From assembly GCF_032854445.1 (NCBI RefSeq), contig NC_088298.1, forward strand, positions 16,695,976 to 16,759,975: 64,000 nt of DNA, in the 5' to 3' direction. Each line of letters starts with the position of its first letter. Position 1 is the first letter of the stretch. Below the pieces are notes generated by a model, which saw only the letters and a list, made by a program, of their open reading frames with translations, had not been told where the DNA came from and searched no databases. A program made the position numbers and the translations under genes. Shown here in pieces: positions 44,398-55,988 of the stretch. The DNA comes from Liolophura sinensis. Lineage: Eukaryota; Mollusca; Polyplacophora; Chitonida; Chitonidae.

Positions 44398-45710
44398 AAT
44401 GCCCAGTTTAAATGTATATTATACAATTTGAACATTCCCGCCGTCGAAGGAAATGTAAAACGATCAAGGTGCTTCGTATTCTCCGTATGTTTTCCACGGG
44501 ATTTGTAACTGAATGACTCTTCCATCACAATGGCAGTAAAATTTTCGATATTAAAGAGGGATTAGTGACATAATATATGAATATAATTAAACACGTCCCA
44601 TTAATTCCTACAGAACTCAAACATATAAGTAATATTCGACGAAACAAAATGCCTACCGAAATGGTTATATCGTTTCTAATATGGATGAATATCTTTGCGT
44701 CTCATGTTGGGTAGTTAGTCGGTTGCTTGCCGATGTCTTTTGGTTTTCCGTTTCCGCCTACCATAAAACTGGTCGATGTTGTGAATAAATATAACTTTGT
44801 TTTAATATAATTTTGATCACTACTGAAGTCAGTTCAGTCATTACCCATTAGCCTTTGTTACCATCGTAACTACCCACGACAAGTCTCAACACAACATGAC
44901 TTCATTCAGATTACTTACAGCGTTAGATTGCTGCGACTACCATCGTAACGGATTCCATCCCTTTACGCTGTCGCGCCATCGCTCCGTATTGCAGATCTCA
45001 TGTCATCACTCCGTTCCATCGTCAAAACGATAGTTTGATTGCGCGATGATGGCCGTAGCCAGTTTCAGTACTGAATGCATTTCTTAATTTTGCGATTTTC
45101 TCCACGAGTAAGCTCGGAAACAGTGACACACTTAAATACGGTACTTAGTACATTACCACAATGGACTATTTACGTCACCTGCAGTAAGGCCAACGGAACA
45201 ATGGAACGCAAGGTTGACAAGATAGTGTGAAACGCAGGGACAAAAGTGAAAAGCCCTGGAACGAAGTAATTGAAGAAAACCATGACACGATACTGCGAAG
45301 CGACGGAACGATTCCAACATTTCACGGTATTGCCTTACCGGCTACTGTACATGTAAGAATCCAGCCAAAGGTGTTTGTTTTCCAGTTTCTCGTCAAGATC
45401 TACGTGATTTATGTGACAAAAGGCGGTGTTTTATCTTATGATTTTCTTTGCCCATTAAAATGATGCTGTCATAGGTGTGAAGTATGTAATCTTGATCACC
45501 ACGCCAAGCATTTATAAAACATGCACATGTGTAAAGCAGTAGTAGTCTGTGGTTGTTACTGTGCGACAAAAGCATATTGTAAATTTCCAGTTATGCCAAG
45601 AGTCGGTGTAAAAATACTACATTGTACTTCGGATTTCACTACCACATTTGAAACTCGGCATACACGAAAGCTTAAGATCCTATACCGTTGCGTATGCAAA
45701 TTAACGATTT
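44398..45710. other. 1.3 kb without recognisable gene
   Basis: A faint SINE-like patch (TTTTGGTTTTCCGTTTCC, CTACCATAAAACTGG) lies at 44735-44770. ORFs here are unsupported. Confidence 0.45.
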
Positions 45711-46047
45711 GGCTCAGTTGCAACAGGTGCAAATTTCGCCTGTATTTAGCTGTCGGTAAAATCAACCATATTCGCTACCAAAATTGTCTTTAGTTAGTGA
45801 CACGTAACAACACAGGCTCCACACGTTGATATGTTGGAAGTTCATATGCGCGCAAGGAAAATGAAGTGAAAATACATTTTCGTTCGTAATGGCATTTTCT
45901 TTGCAATAATATGGACGTTCAACATATCAGTTTGCAGAACTAGTGCTGTTACGTGTCACTGACTAAAAGGCAATTTTGGTAGGGAGCATGACTGATTTTA
46001 GGCAACAACTGAATACAGGCGACAACAGCGCCTGTTGCAGCTGAGCC
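45711..46047. mobile_element. 337-bp foldback (long-TIR) element
   Basis: The left arm begins GGCTCAGTTGCAACAGGTGC and the right arm, reverse-complemented, begins GGCTCAGCTGCAACAGGCGC. Pairing continues through TACCAAAATTG, GTGACACGTAACA and GATATGTTG nearly to the centre near 45870, leaving a loop of only a few dozen bases. There is no ORF. A left-arm-like sequence recurs at 63285-63422. An imperfect inverted arrangement of about 150 bp per arm fits a foldback or MITE. Confidence 0.85.
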
Positions 46048-46231
46048 GACTCGCTGAAAGGAATAGACTATAGTTGTACCCAGTGTGCAGTTAAATGTTA
46101 AAGCCTTACATGTGTGCTTATAGACGCCTGGAGCAAACTCCGAACGACCAGTTCAGTTGAGTCGCGTTTTAATACCTCATGTACTCCAAGCTCAGTGTTG
46201 AACATCACTGTATATAGAGCTACAATATAAA

Positions 46232-46423
46232 AAGACTACAGCATATAGAGTAAAAACCAGGGCAGCGATCACATTTTGATAGTTGGCAAATCGCTTTACA
46301 TCAGTTAGAGTTTTAGTCTAATTGTTCATGTAAATGCTTAAAAGATTGAAATTGATGTTCCCCAGAAATATTGATTAAGCAGAGTACCGTTTATTGCGGT
46401 TTATTAGACCTCACTGGTTTAAG
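46232..46423 (+). repeat. repeat C, internally shortened
   Basis: ACAGCATATAGAGTAAAAAC, TTGATAGTTGGCAAATCG, then TTAGTCTAATTGTTCATGTA. The GTCACACGTAACCGGTG block and part of the centre are missing. Confidence 0.75.
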
Positions 46424-46599
46424 TTGAAACAGGCGCTCTTGTATATAAAAAAAACGACCCGACAAGTCTCGTGCCATGTCTTCAAGTCGTACGGTCTTCG
46501 GCGACCGAGACAAACTCTGTGGGATCAGTTTACTTGAGTCTCGTTATAACTCCCTTGCATGACGAGCTACATGAGGGATACGTGGGTCAGAACATACCT

Positions 46600-47170
46600 T
46601 GAATTAGATCGCCAGGTTGGATATATGAACAGTTGCAATTAAAGGGCAAGTGAGATATACATGGTGTCCCAGAAGTCGTGCACCATCCTGATTTTCATTT
46701 TTTTCTTTGTTTCTGATTTCATACTGATTTAAATTTTTTTTTCTCTTTCAGAGTTAATTATGGCTAATAAACTAACAGTACAAGAAATAGTTGAATTGGT
46801 TTTTATGTTTGGAAGAGATGGGGCAACACACCGCTCTGTAGCTCAAGCATTCAACCTTAACATGGATAGTGCGCGACTTCTGGGACACCCTGTATATTTT
46901 GTTATAGACATCTTATATTCTAGCAAGATACACGATTTGAATACTGATTTCACTCAGTCGCTTAGAACATACCTTGCGTCTGTTCAACGTCATTGAATAA
47001 TGTTGACTGCTTCTCTTTTCATGATTCCGTCCTATTTTCGTACTTTATATACTTTTTTAGATCTTTGGTGGTTTGTGATATACGTCGTTTCGTGAATTAT
47101 TGACCTGGAACAACCTTACTGGTTGACGGCTGGTACATGAATGTTAGTTTTCGACGCATAGATTCACGTC
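46600..47170 (+). repeat. repeat J, copy 2, interrupted by a mariner-like MITE
   Basis: Left part GAATTAGATCGCC to GTGAGATATACA and right part ATACACGATTTGAATACTG to TTCGACGCATAG flank the insertion at 46655-46896. Copy 3 at 61594 has the same left and right parts uninterrupted. Confidence 0.82.
46655..46896 (+). mobile_element. internally deleted Tc1/mariner-type element (~240 bp)
   Basis: The ends are TATACATGGTGTCCCAGAAG and, reverse-complemented, TATACAGGGTGTCCCAGAAG. The TIR continues for about 32 bp with three mismatches. Each end sits at TA, the mariner target dinucleotide. Inside, after a T-rich run ending CTTTCAG, an ATG at 46760 opens about 36 codons starting LTVQEIVELVFMFGRDG, a helix-turn-helix-like transposase N-terminus, cut off at the right TIR. 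The catalytic DDE part is missing, so it could move only with a transposase supplied in trans. Confidence 0.88.
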
Positions 47171-49269
47171 ATAACCGCTTGACCTTGGGCGAGGCCATAT
47201 TAGAGTAGGAGGTTATTACAGATGTTCAAGGTGCCTGTCAACTGAACTAATTAATGGAAACGACAACAACCCCCATCCCTGAAGTGGATCCTGCCAGCTG
47301 TGTTGCCTTCTAAAAATTAAAAAAAATTAACTTTTGTCGCATGCAATTTACACTTTCTCAGCCCCAAAATGTACTTTTAGATGACGACGAACCCCAACAC
47401 CATTTATAGCATAATCTTCAATAATCTGGGATTATTATTAATAAAGTAAACATTCAACCAAACAACACGATAAGATTAACACTTGTTACAGCCGACATAA
47501 ACTTAAGGCCTTGGTCTTAACCTAAATGCAACGCGCCTTTGTTCCACCCTGGTTGAACCAAGAACATGTATTTGAAGAGTGTCTCATATACCTGTTGCAG
47601 CTGATATTGAAAGAACTCAGCTATAAGCTATATAAGGGCTGGGCTGCGCGCCGTATTTTGTATTTTATTTTGGTTTTGTCCAAATATGTCTCTTTGAAAT
47701 CTGCTTATTCCTAAGCTGCCTCGTCGATATAAGGACATTTATTTGCCCGCCTAAAACAAGTCGGTCTAAAACGGTGTACTCTTTTATTCTTTCTGTACCG
47801 ATACGTCACTGTTTCTGGGCAGACCTTTCGCCGTGCCCGTGAAGCAAAGTCGTACATGTACATCAGGTTCACAAGCACTGCAGCCTGGCAGCTGAGAATG
47901 TGTGTTTTTACACAGATTGGAATAGACCTGTGTAGGAGATCATGCCTATTGTAATTCTTGTTCTTGATTTAAAGTACAAGGTATTTATCTCATGGTAAGA
48001 TCTTAGTCAAAGTATATAGTTATCATTTAGAGATGCTCGTCAGTGGCTGCCATATTGGCTCTTTAATGGCAAACGACCAGCGATTGGCCAATTAAGTCGG
48101 AGCCGCGACATTTAAACTCACGGGCCCGACTTCTTTTAAAGCTGGAGGTTAAAAACAGATTTTCTCTTCCCAAAAATGTTTTTTTCGCCATGTGACTTTT
48201 TTTTCACCGTGTTTTCACCACTTTTCCGGCTATGTTGTACTCAAATGAACAACAGACGATGAATCGGAAATAACTATTTCGTAAATTTATTTTTGCATGC
48301 TTGTTTTACTGTGTACTCCAGAATATTTTACTTATGTCACGGCACATTTTGTGAAAGAAAGTAGAACGAGCCCATGATAAACTAATTTATAACCCTACAC
48401 CAGTCACGGAACAAACTTTTTTCTGGCTTTCTTTGATCCCTTTAATTTCTTTATTCCAGGCTTTTCTTGCCTTTGGGTTTAAAATACAACAGTAAACCTG
48501 CGATTCAGACTGCTCATTTTGTTTCTTAACGTTCCTTGCTTGGCATGTTTTTCTGGATGGCATATTTTAAAACCCAGTGCGCAAATGTGCCATCTAGGCC
48601 TTCCAAAAACCTAAGGTCCAAATTTGTCCGTAAAGGCGGCTTAAAACAATCAAGATTTTAAACTGCCTTGTTGCTTTGGGTGCTTGACGGCGCCCAAAAA
48701 TGCTAAACAAACAAAGAAAATGTATGGCTGCTTTCCCAGTGGAAATGCACACCTTTCTAGTCCCGCAATAAAACAGCCATAATCTTGCCTTCTTTTCGCC
48801 TGGAAACCTTAGCTCGCCTCTTTAGTGAACACATTTCCAGCGCTAATTAGTTCATCAAAGAAGGATTTCAACATTCACAAAATATCATACTTTCATACTG
48901 GGCCAAAAGTACAATTATTGCAGTAATGGAGCATATTGTTTGACATGCAAACGACTTGCTATACAATAGCGCTTGAAAAAAAAGACTTGCGTGCTTTTGA
49001 TTGTGCCTCTGAAAACTTTTCCACGTAAATATCTTTGAATGACTCAGCTTTTAAATAGCTAATCTATGGAAAAGTACCAGCTTTTTCACTTGTTAATTTA
49101 CAATTTGGTCTTAGCATATTTTTGTTTTGTCTGAGCATTTCTTTTAAACTGCCACGACCAGTTTTATTTGTAGAGGGTGTTGTTGTTGCAATTCTTGCTT
49201 TTATTTTTCTTCTTGTCGGTGATGGTTTTCCCTTGCATTGTTTTAGAGTGTTTTAGTGTTTTAAATATG
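47171..49269. other. 2.1 kb without recognisable gene
   Basis: A weak inverted SINE-A-like patch at 48300-48345 (TTTTACTGTGTACTCC, AATATTTTACTTATG) is the only feature noticed. No supported ORF. Confidence 0.45.
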
Positions 49270-49523
49270 ATGATAACACAGCATTTTGAGTGATCCTAAA
49301 CCAGTGACGTCTATAAAATTGCATTAACATCGCTGCATTTTTAAAATCTGATTCAACCTAGCCATGGTGCTAGGGTGATTGTAATTTGCTACTATTTATA
49401 CATTCACATCAACAGAAAAATGCCTAACTGAGGTAAACTGACAAGAGGCCTTATTTCACCGGTTACATGTGACCATTTACCAGCTATCACACTGTCGTCG
49501 CTGCTCTGGTTGTCTTTCTATCG
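49270..49523 (-). repeat. repeat C, near full length, inverted
   Basis: ATGATAACACAGCATTTTGA, TAAACCAGTGACGTCTATAA, CCATGGTGCTAGGGTGATTG, GGTTACATGTGACCATTTAC, CACTGTCGTCGCTGCTCTGG. Blocks are in order, about 254 bp. Confidence 0.88.
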
Positions 49524-50849
49524 TGGGTTACATTTTAAAATGCTCACACGTGACAATTTGTCATTACAACTTGGTCATTTTCATCCTGTTTTTCTTTGCC
49601 ATTTGACATTGTGCTTAGCAAGTGAGCGTCTTGACATCTAATATTGATTTGATGGGCATGTCCAGGCTGGATATGTAGTACATTTCTACGTATCTTGATA
49701 AAACTTGTCTGTAAATATCAGAGGACAAACTGTAATTTAAGCTATATATGTACGACTATTCATTCAAATGAGTTAAAGCAGATGGAGTTCAACAAGTCCA
49801 TATCAAAGAGAGATTTTAGATGATGTCCAATTCCTAGGATAGGACCAATATCTACTCAATGTCAAATCGTGTGTAATACACATGTCTTCCGTCAGCTTTC
49901 GAAATTGATGTGCAAAGACGGCTCTCTACAATTTTTTTTTTAACTGTAACTTGGGATGTCAATTCTCGTGCCTTCGGTACTGTTCTTCAGTTATACAGAC
50001 CCAAGAATGTTGCCGATTTGGGTGCCCCAAGAACTTGATCTAGAAGTTACTGACTGTATACGAAACTTAGCTAACGTGTAAAACGCTGTAAACTACTGTT
50101 GTACTTGAACCGTAATCGGGCATTTTGTTAGATAGTAAACATGCCAGTGCCAATGTTTCCTGTCGCGATCAGAGAAGTGTATATGTTTTCAAAACAAGGA
50201 ATAAACACAATCTTATGTGACATCATGTGACGTCATGTGACGTTCAGTGAAATGCTGACGATTGATTGGCAAATATTTGATGCACTCGCCATGTTGTTTG
50301 TGTCATTAATGACACTTAATACTGGAACAAGTCAAAGTATGCTTTGGATGCGTTGTATCTATTTTGATTCTGTCATGAATAATTGGAAAGATTTGCTGGA
50401 AGGTAGACATATTTCAGCTTGTTTAGTGTCCAATCACGCGGGGATGACTGCTAAGGCCAGCAATCTATAGGACATAACAACCTGGTATAAATCGGAAAAG
50501 AGTCGGACGTAACTTAATTCCTCTCAGCATGCAATTTCATGGGAAAAAACGGTTTTGGTTTGCTGCAGCAGAAGAATTTCCAACCTCATTTTCTGGCGGA
50601 GTAGACTTTCCGACTGGGATTTCCTGAGAAAGGAAAAAACAATGGTGAATCATTTCAAATCAATGCATGAACCAATTGTCCAAGCTGGTGGATCGTAAAA
50701 GTGCATAAAGTTTTTAATCTTCATTTTAAACAACGAACGTAAAATGTTTAAAAATCCTCTCGGAATCTATCTCAGTCGTAATGGTGGGATAACGTTAATG
50801 TTAGGGGAAACTCGTTCGCCTGTGTGGTCTGTCAATCATCTGTCAGTCA
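49524..50849. other. 1.3 kb without recognisable gene
   Basis: No supported ORF. Contains the ATGTGACGT triplet repeat described next. Confidence 0.45.
50214..50244 (+). promoter_or_regulatory. triplicated TGTGACGT with CRE octamer
   Basis: Three near-identical ~10-bp units (ATGTGACATC, ATGTGACGTC, ATGTGACGTT) contain a perfect TGACGTCA at 50228-50235. A clustered CREB/ATF-like site is possible, but no promoter or gene is recognised beside it. Confidence 0.3.
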
Positions 50850-51090
50850 TCTGTCTTTTTACGCTGAAGTATCATGCCGAAGACACCATACATGACACCT
50901 TACGCATTCACATCATGATTGACCAACCAGTCCTGTTTCCTTGCTCCAACTTATCAATGTTCAGCGCCAATCGATTCAGCAACAAAGATCATTATTAATG
51001 TCTTTGTTTGACCCGATCAAGGTTTGATCTCAGATTTCCAAACTTGGAGGCTGATGTTTTAACCAGTAGGCCACCGAAGCGATCCCTACT
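50850..51090 (-). mobile_element. SINE-B (type 1), inverted
   Basis: GAAGTATCATGCCGAAGACA, CCAACCAGTCCTGTTTCC, GTTTGACCCGATCAAGG, then CGAAGCGATCCC at the head end. The middle (GTGGCGGCAGCACTTTG block) is partly missing. The head sequence is decayed. Confidence 0.8.
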
Positions 51091-52360
51091 CATGTGAGAG
51101 GTCATTTACAATCATTATAAACATTCAATCTAATATCTTTTTTTTTTTTTGGCTCCGGTGCATTAAAATCCTACACTTAGAGGTGCGCGGACCACGTTAA
51201 GGAAATTAGAAAACTCGGAGTAAATTTTCACTTACCACCGTACATTTTGGAAAATGCCGCACGGTGTATTAACGACGTATAACACCAAACAATTGCAGGT
51301 TTTTACACCTTTTCAACCGGAAAGAATTTTTGGTCAATAATGAAACAGAAGATGAGTTGAACATTCAATGGCTGTAAATCCTGGTTGGGAAATCGGGTAT
51401 CTATAATTCTAGGTATAAATATAGCTTCGCCTCGACAAAAGAAACGCCAAGAATATTTATTGGAAAGATATTTTTGCTGCACATGTAGAGTATTCTAACA
51501 AACAATGTTAAAATCAGTGCCATCTCAAGAGAAAATGGGCTTGTCGCGAGATGTAAGCCGGATAGGGACAAAGAACGATTGATTTCGTGAGTTATGACAC
51601 ATGCCATTTCAAAACAGGTTTGACGGACAACTGCAGTTGACACGACTTCGTGCCTGAAATTTTGAAATAAAATCGGTAAATTACTATTTTCAGAGTTTTG
51701 TTTGTAATGGCAATTGCGTGGTGCCAGATAATCAGAGCGTTTATCCGTGTTTATAACCTCAGACATCTGGCAAACCTGTGTCGCGTATCGTCATTTGGTG
51801 ACTATCCCTAACAATTCACATTAAAGTCACATTAAAACAACGCCAAAGGACCAGGGATCGGGGATGTCCTAGCCCACGCATGACGAAGGGAAATGTTCGG
51901 TTGATGTAGTAACAACTAATTCAACTAACCGTGTTGTATAAATTATTTTAACCAATTTTTCATTTTCCCAAGTGATTCAGCGAAAAGGTCTGTTTGATAA
52001 GGATATTAATTTTGTCGAAGTCTGTTACTTACTGATGCAGTTTTGCATGTGTAACACACAGACGTGAATACAAAACCCTCATTCTATATACGTTGTGAGT
52101 ATCTAACTGTATCAAATGAGTTGTGAAATACATGCTTTTCCATTTCTAGAAAGACTGATTAGAGCTGTAAATAAAGGTATGTGGCCATGTAAGCGACACC
52201 AGCAATCTTTCTGTGATAAGTTTGCAACCATATTTCCGTGTATAACACAAATACTTCAAAATGAAACGCACTTTGTACACCTCGTGTGTCTGTACGTGTT
52301 GATATAATAGTTATTCATTTGCACATCTAAGAAAATGTTACATATCCTGCTAACAGCGTG
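51091..52360. other. 1.3 kb without recognisable gene
   Basis: A minus-strand open frame at 51401-51766 (121 codons) has no recognisable domain, signal peptide or splice context. A T-run lies at 51139-51150. Confidence 0.4.
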
Positions 52361-52365
52361 CGTGG

Positions 52366-52670
52366 GGATTTAACGTCGTACTTAACAATTTTTCAGTCAT
52401 ATGACGGCGAAGGAATCCTTAAAGTGCATGTAATGTGTCTCCTTGCGGCAGGACGGATTTCTACCGTTTTTTTCATCCAGTGCTGCTTCACTGAGATGCC
52501 TGACCGAAGGCAAGTAAGTGCTTCATTATACCGATACGGGTCAACCAGTCGTTGCACTATCTCCTTAATGCTGAACGCCAAGCGAGGAAGTTACAACTTC
52601 CTCTTTTAAGGTCTTAGGCGTGACTCGACCCAGGATTGACCCTGGATCTACCGCCTTCCGAAGCGAACAC
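52366..52670 (-). mobile_element. SINE-B (type 2), inverted, with tRNA-like head
   Basis: TTTAACGTCGTACTTAACAA and TTTCAGTCATATGACGGCG are the 3' end. The body runs through CCTTGCGGCAGGACGGATTT, AACCAGTCGTTGCACTATCT and TTAAGGTCTTAGGCGTGACT. CTCGACCCAGGATTGACCC at the right is the reverse of a B-box-like head. Confidence 0.88.
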
Positions 52671-52699
52671 AACTGCATATCGATTACATTGGTATGTGA

Positions 52700-53175
52700 A
52701 ACCAAGCAGATAACTGGAGCCATATCATAATAACTGGCTTAAACTCATAATTTAGAGGGCCTTGTGCCACTCTGTCACAGCATCCTGAAGATGTTTACTC
52801 GAGCTAAAGATGCATATTTAACCAAGAGTCTTACAACCAGGTAAATCGCAGATATAGGTATTCTGTTGTAATGTTTCCCTGCAACTAAGGTTATAGTGAC
52901 ACAGAATTGCCCCGTCGCGAGTACTGCTGGCCTCGAATGGAGATTTGTTGAACTTGCCAGCGGCGAGTTTCAAGATAAAAAGCCGTTCTCATGATAGAAC
53001 GCGTGGCGCTATTTTTTACATGGATTCTAAGAGTGGATCATGTTCTCTGGGCTTTTCACGTAAAAATGACAATTTCAGGTAATGTCCAAAGGAACTACCT
53101 TTTAACTACTTTTTGTGAGTGTAGGCTCAAAGCGTTAAGAGGTCATCGGATATAAGAGGCTTTATATGGCCTAAG
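52700..53175 (+). repeat. repeat G, copy 1
   Basis: Aligns by eye with 55370-55805 over more than 400 bp: GATGTTTACTCGAGCTAAAG, CAGAATTGCCCCGTCGCGAG, ATGGATTCTAAGAGTGGATC and AAGAGGTCATCGGATATAAG. Same orientation. No ORF; boundaries uncertain. Confidence 0.78.
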
Positions 53176-53840
53176 TAGAGGAATTGAATCCCTTGGTTGT
53201 CTCTCAGTGCAACAATATTGGTGAAATACTGCCAATGTTTCTTTGCACCCTGGCCATTCATGACATATCTTTATTTTTATACCTGTTTAATTTTTTGAAA
53301 AACTCCACTTTCATGCCACACTTATTCTACTGGCTAATTATTCTAATGTTTTTATCTCTCTATCCTGTACGTCTTAATTATATTGCTTATTGGCACTGAT
53401 ACGATGAATCTAAAAGGAAGCAATAACGCTGTCAACACCTTACTGTGACCAAGGCCCACAAGGAATTCCCTTCATTCAAATTCCCCTGCCCGCAACTCGA
53501 ACTGCGGGCGTTTCGAATTGACAACAGAAATACTTAATGATCCCATAAAACAAAACTCACGTGAGAGGATACTTAGGATGTTACATGCTGGTAAACAGAC
53601 TCGACCTTAAATTAGGCCTATGATTTAGATTCATTAATAAAAAGCCTTTCACGTATATATGAGCATTGTTGTTGTAAACGAAACCTATTCACAAGGCTCT
53701 ATTGTAATTGTATGTCTCGCAAAAACGCCGTGGTAAGTCTATAGCATGTAGTAGCGAATTAGCCCAAGGAAACATGGTTTCTATAAGGATAAAACATACA
53801 TACAGTTATAAAGATATTAAGGACTGATGCATTGTGCACA
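53176..53840. other. unannotated gap
   Basis: A GC hairpin, GCCCGCA then TGCGGGC with an 8-base loop, lies at about 53488-53511. No gene recognised. Confidence 0.45.
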
Positions 53841-53852
53841 TATATTGTTGAT

Positions 53853-53911
<59 letters not shown>

Positions 53912-54016
53912 CGCCGTATTCAAGAATATTTCACTTACACGACGGCGGCACGCATTATGGTTGGTGGAACCCGGGCAGAGCCCGGGGGAAACCCACGACC
54001 ATCCGCAAGTTGCTGG
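53853..54016 (-). mobile_element. SINE-A, inverted, (TTTA)15 tail and target-site duplication
   Basis: The (ATTT)n tail occupies 53851-53910 (60 bp). The body runs ACGCCGTATTCAAGAATATT, GGCGGCACGCATTATGG, GCCCGGGGGAAACCCACG to CATCCGCAAGTTGCTGG; the head is truncated. Flanks TATATTGTTGAT (53841-53852) and TATATTGTCGAT (54017-54028) differ by one base. Confidence 0.95.
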
Positions 54017-54028
54017 TATATTGTCGAT

Positions 54029-54559
54029 TACCAATTTATTACAAGTATATGTATGAATTAGAACACGTTGTCATGAGAGATGACGAAGAACACGTGGCCA
54101 GCTATTCTCTAAGGTGTTTTCTATGGATTTTCTAAATGGAGATGAACCACGTTGGTTTAATTAAATTATCAATATTTACGACGCATTATCGGTACGATAT
54201 ATAAGGCGTTTGGCATGAAAACATACAAAACTGAATGAAAAATCTCAGGAAAATATTTCGCAACAAATAACTATTAAAAAGCGCCTGCTTTCTTTTCTCA
54301 TATGACTGTGTCTAAAAATAAGGTAAAAGCTTCGATCGCAAATTGAAGTTTGTAGATGATAGATCTGAGCTTATATACTCATTTTACATGTTAGCCTTCT
54401 GTTATTGTAAACTGTCATTACAAATTGCAAATTCTTTTTGTACAGTTGAACTCAACTCAGTTGTAACCCCTGCTAAGTGGTACATTAGAGAGTGGCTTCT
54501 TAACGTATACTTAAGGAAAATTTACAAATTTTTAGAGAAAACCGGGCGTTGAAGGCACA
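54029..54559. other. unannotated gap
   Basis: No gene recognised. Confidence 0.45.
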
Positions 54560-55065
54560 GAACCCATGAATCTGAATGTCGCACGCTGATTTAGTATCGT
54601 GGAAAACCAAAGAACGCGCTAGTATACATGTATCAGTTTTCGCCCAAAATGGTATCAGTTTTCGTCCAAAATGGTATCAGTTTTCGTCCAAAATGGTATC
54701 GAATTTTCACTAGCATGATCAACATTTTGTTCTACGGCTTACTCTTTAAAACAGAGACAAATTTTAACAATGAAGGGTCATCAAGACATTATATCATTTT
54801 TGTTACACAAAGCCTATTAGTGAACATATATGTGTTTATTTGCAGTGTTATTCTAAATGTAAAGGTGTCATTCAGTTTAGACGTGAGACTGTCTATGGAC
54901 AGAGAAACGACTGTTTTGGAAGCTGTTGGCGACACAGCGTGAAACTTTTTTGTAAGAAATGTTGTGAGACATCTGTAATTTACTAATGAAACCGAGAATC
55001 TGCTTTTTAGTGTTTGATGTTACTTACGTACTGTTCGGTAAGATACCTGAATGACTGATTGACCC
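54560..55065 (+). repeat. repeat L, copy 1, containing a 22-bp triplication
   Basis: Shares CATGATCAACATTTTGTTCT-type, CTCTTTAAAACAGAGAC, TAGTGTTTGATGTTAC and TACTGTTCGGTAAGA blocks with 60430-60720. It contains three copies of a 22-bp unit GTATCAGTTTTCGTCCAAAA (with TG) at about 54630-54699, where the other locus has one. Confidence 0.72.
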
Positions 55066-55368
55066 TGACTGTTTGATTGATCCGGGGTGATTGGTTGACT
55101 ATGACAGATTGATTGACCCGTTGAATGTTTAATTCCGAATATTCTATAATTTTTCAGCAATATTATGGGAGTCAGTTTTATGGGCGGAGGAAACCTCAGA
55201 CAAACCACCCACGTTTGGCAAGTTACTGGCGAGCTTTTCCACATGTGTACATCTGACAACATCATACATTTTCTCCTTACATCAGACAATGTACCAGGTC
55301 TCAAAAGCACATCGATTATATTAGCATATGTATCGAGGCAGATAATCAAAAGCGATGCCATAATAAGT
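55066..55368. other. possible further SINE-like fragment
   Basis: GGCGGAGGAAACCTCAGACA, AACCACCCACGTTTGGCAAG and TTACTGGCGAGC (55180-55232) have the layout of an inverted SINE body, different from SINE-A. The assignment is tentative. No gene recognised. Confidence 0.35.
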
Positions 55369-55369
55369 G

Positions 55370-55805
55370 GCTTTGGGCTCATAATGGGAAGGATTCGAGG
55401 AAATCAGCCTTTTATCCCACTCTATTACACCACCGTGTTGATGTTTACTCAAGCTGAAGATGCTCAAGCTTAACCGAAGGGTCTTACAGCCGTGTAAATC
55501 AGACATTGTGCTGTTCTGTTCTTGTGCTCAACCTGCAAACTCGGTTAGTAGTGACGCAAATTTGCCCTGTCGCGAGGAGGCCTATTGAACTTGCCATGGT
55601 GGATTTTGAAAAGAAAAAAAGCTGTCTTCAAAATAAAATGTGTGGCGTAATCTTTTAGATGGATTCTAGGAGTGCATTAAGTTCCTTCGGCTTTCATGTA
55701 AAAGTGATAATTCCTGGAAATTTGCGAGGGAACTATTTTTTTTGTCATTGTAAGCTCACCGAGTGAAGAGGTCATCATATATAAAGGGGTTTATATGGCG
55801 TAAAA
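55370..55805 (+). repeat. repeat G, copy 2
   Basis: GATGTTTACTCAAGCTGAAG, AATTTGCCCTGTCGCGAGGA, ATGGATTCTAGGAGTGCATT, then AAGAGGTCATCATATATAAA, collinear with 52780-53170. It ends a few bases before the palindrome. Confidence 0.78.
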
Positions 55806-55853
55806 ATTGAAATAGAGTCCATTGATATGATTGAAATAGAGTCCATTGATATG
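55806..55853 (+). repeat. 24-bp tandem duplication
   Basis: ATTGAAATAGAGTCCATTGA plus TATG occurs at 55806-55829 and 55830-55853, identical. The second copy overlaps the start of the palindrome's left arm. Confidence 0.95.
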
Positions 55854-55898
55854 ATTGCCCCGATATGGTCAAAATATTTTCAATACTACACCCTTATC

Positions 55899-55932
<34 letters not shown>

Positions 55933-55988
55933 GATAAGGGTGTAGTATTGAAAATATTTTGACCATATCGGGGCAATCATATCAATGG
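55843..55988. repeat. perfect 146-bp palindrome with (TA)n centre
   Basis: The 73-bp left arm, starting CCATTGATATGATTGCCCCG, is followed without spacer by its exact reverse complement, ending at ATCAATGG. The centre is an AT run. The right arm ends where SINE-A begins (shared GG). A cruciform or hairpin is possible. A fold-back assembly or amplification artefact is an alternative. Confidence 0.95.

Noticed and set aside
51401-51766. 121-codon minus-strand ORF as a gene
   Set aside because: No recognisable domain, repeat, signal peptide or splice signals; length is compatible with chance in AT-rich DNA.
53827-54135. ORFs rich in Leu, Ile, Tyr and Phe
   Set aside because: They are translations of the (TTTA)15 tail and the inverted SINE-A.
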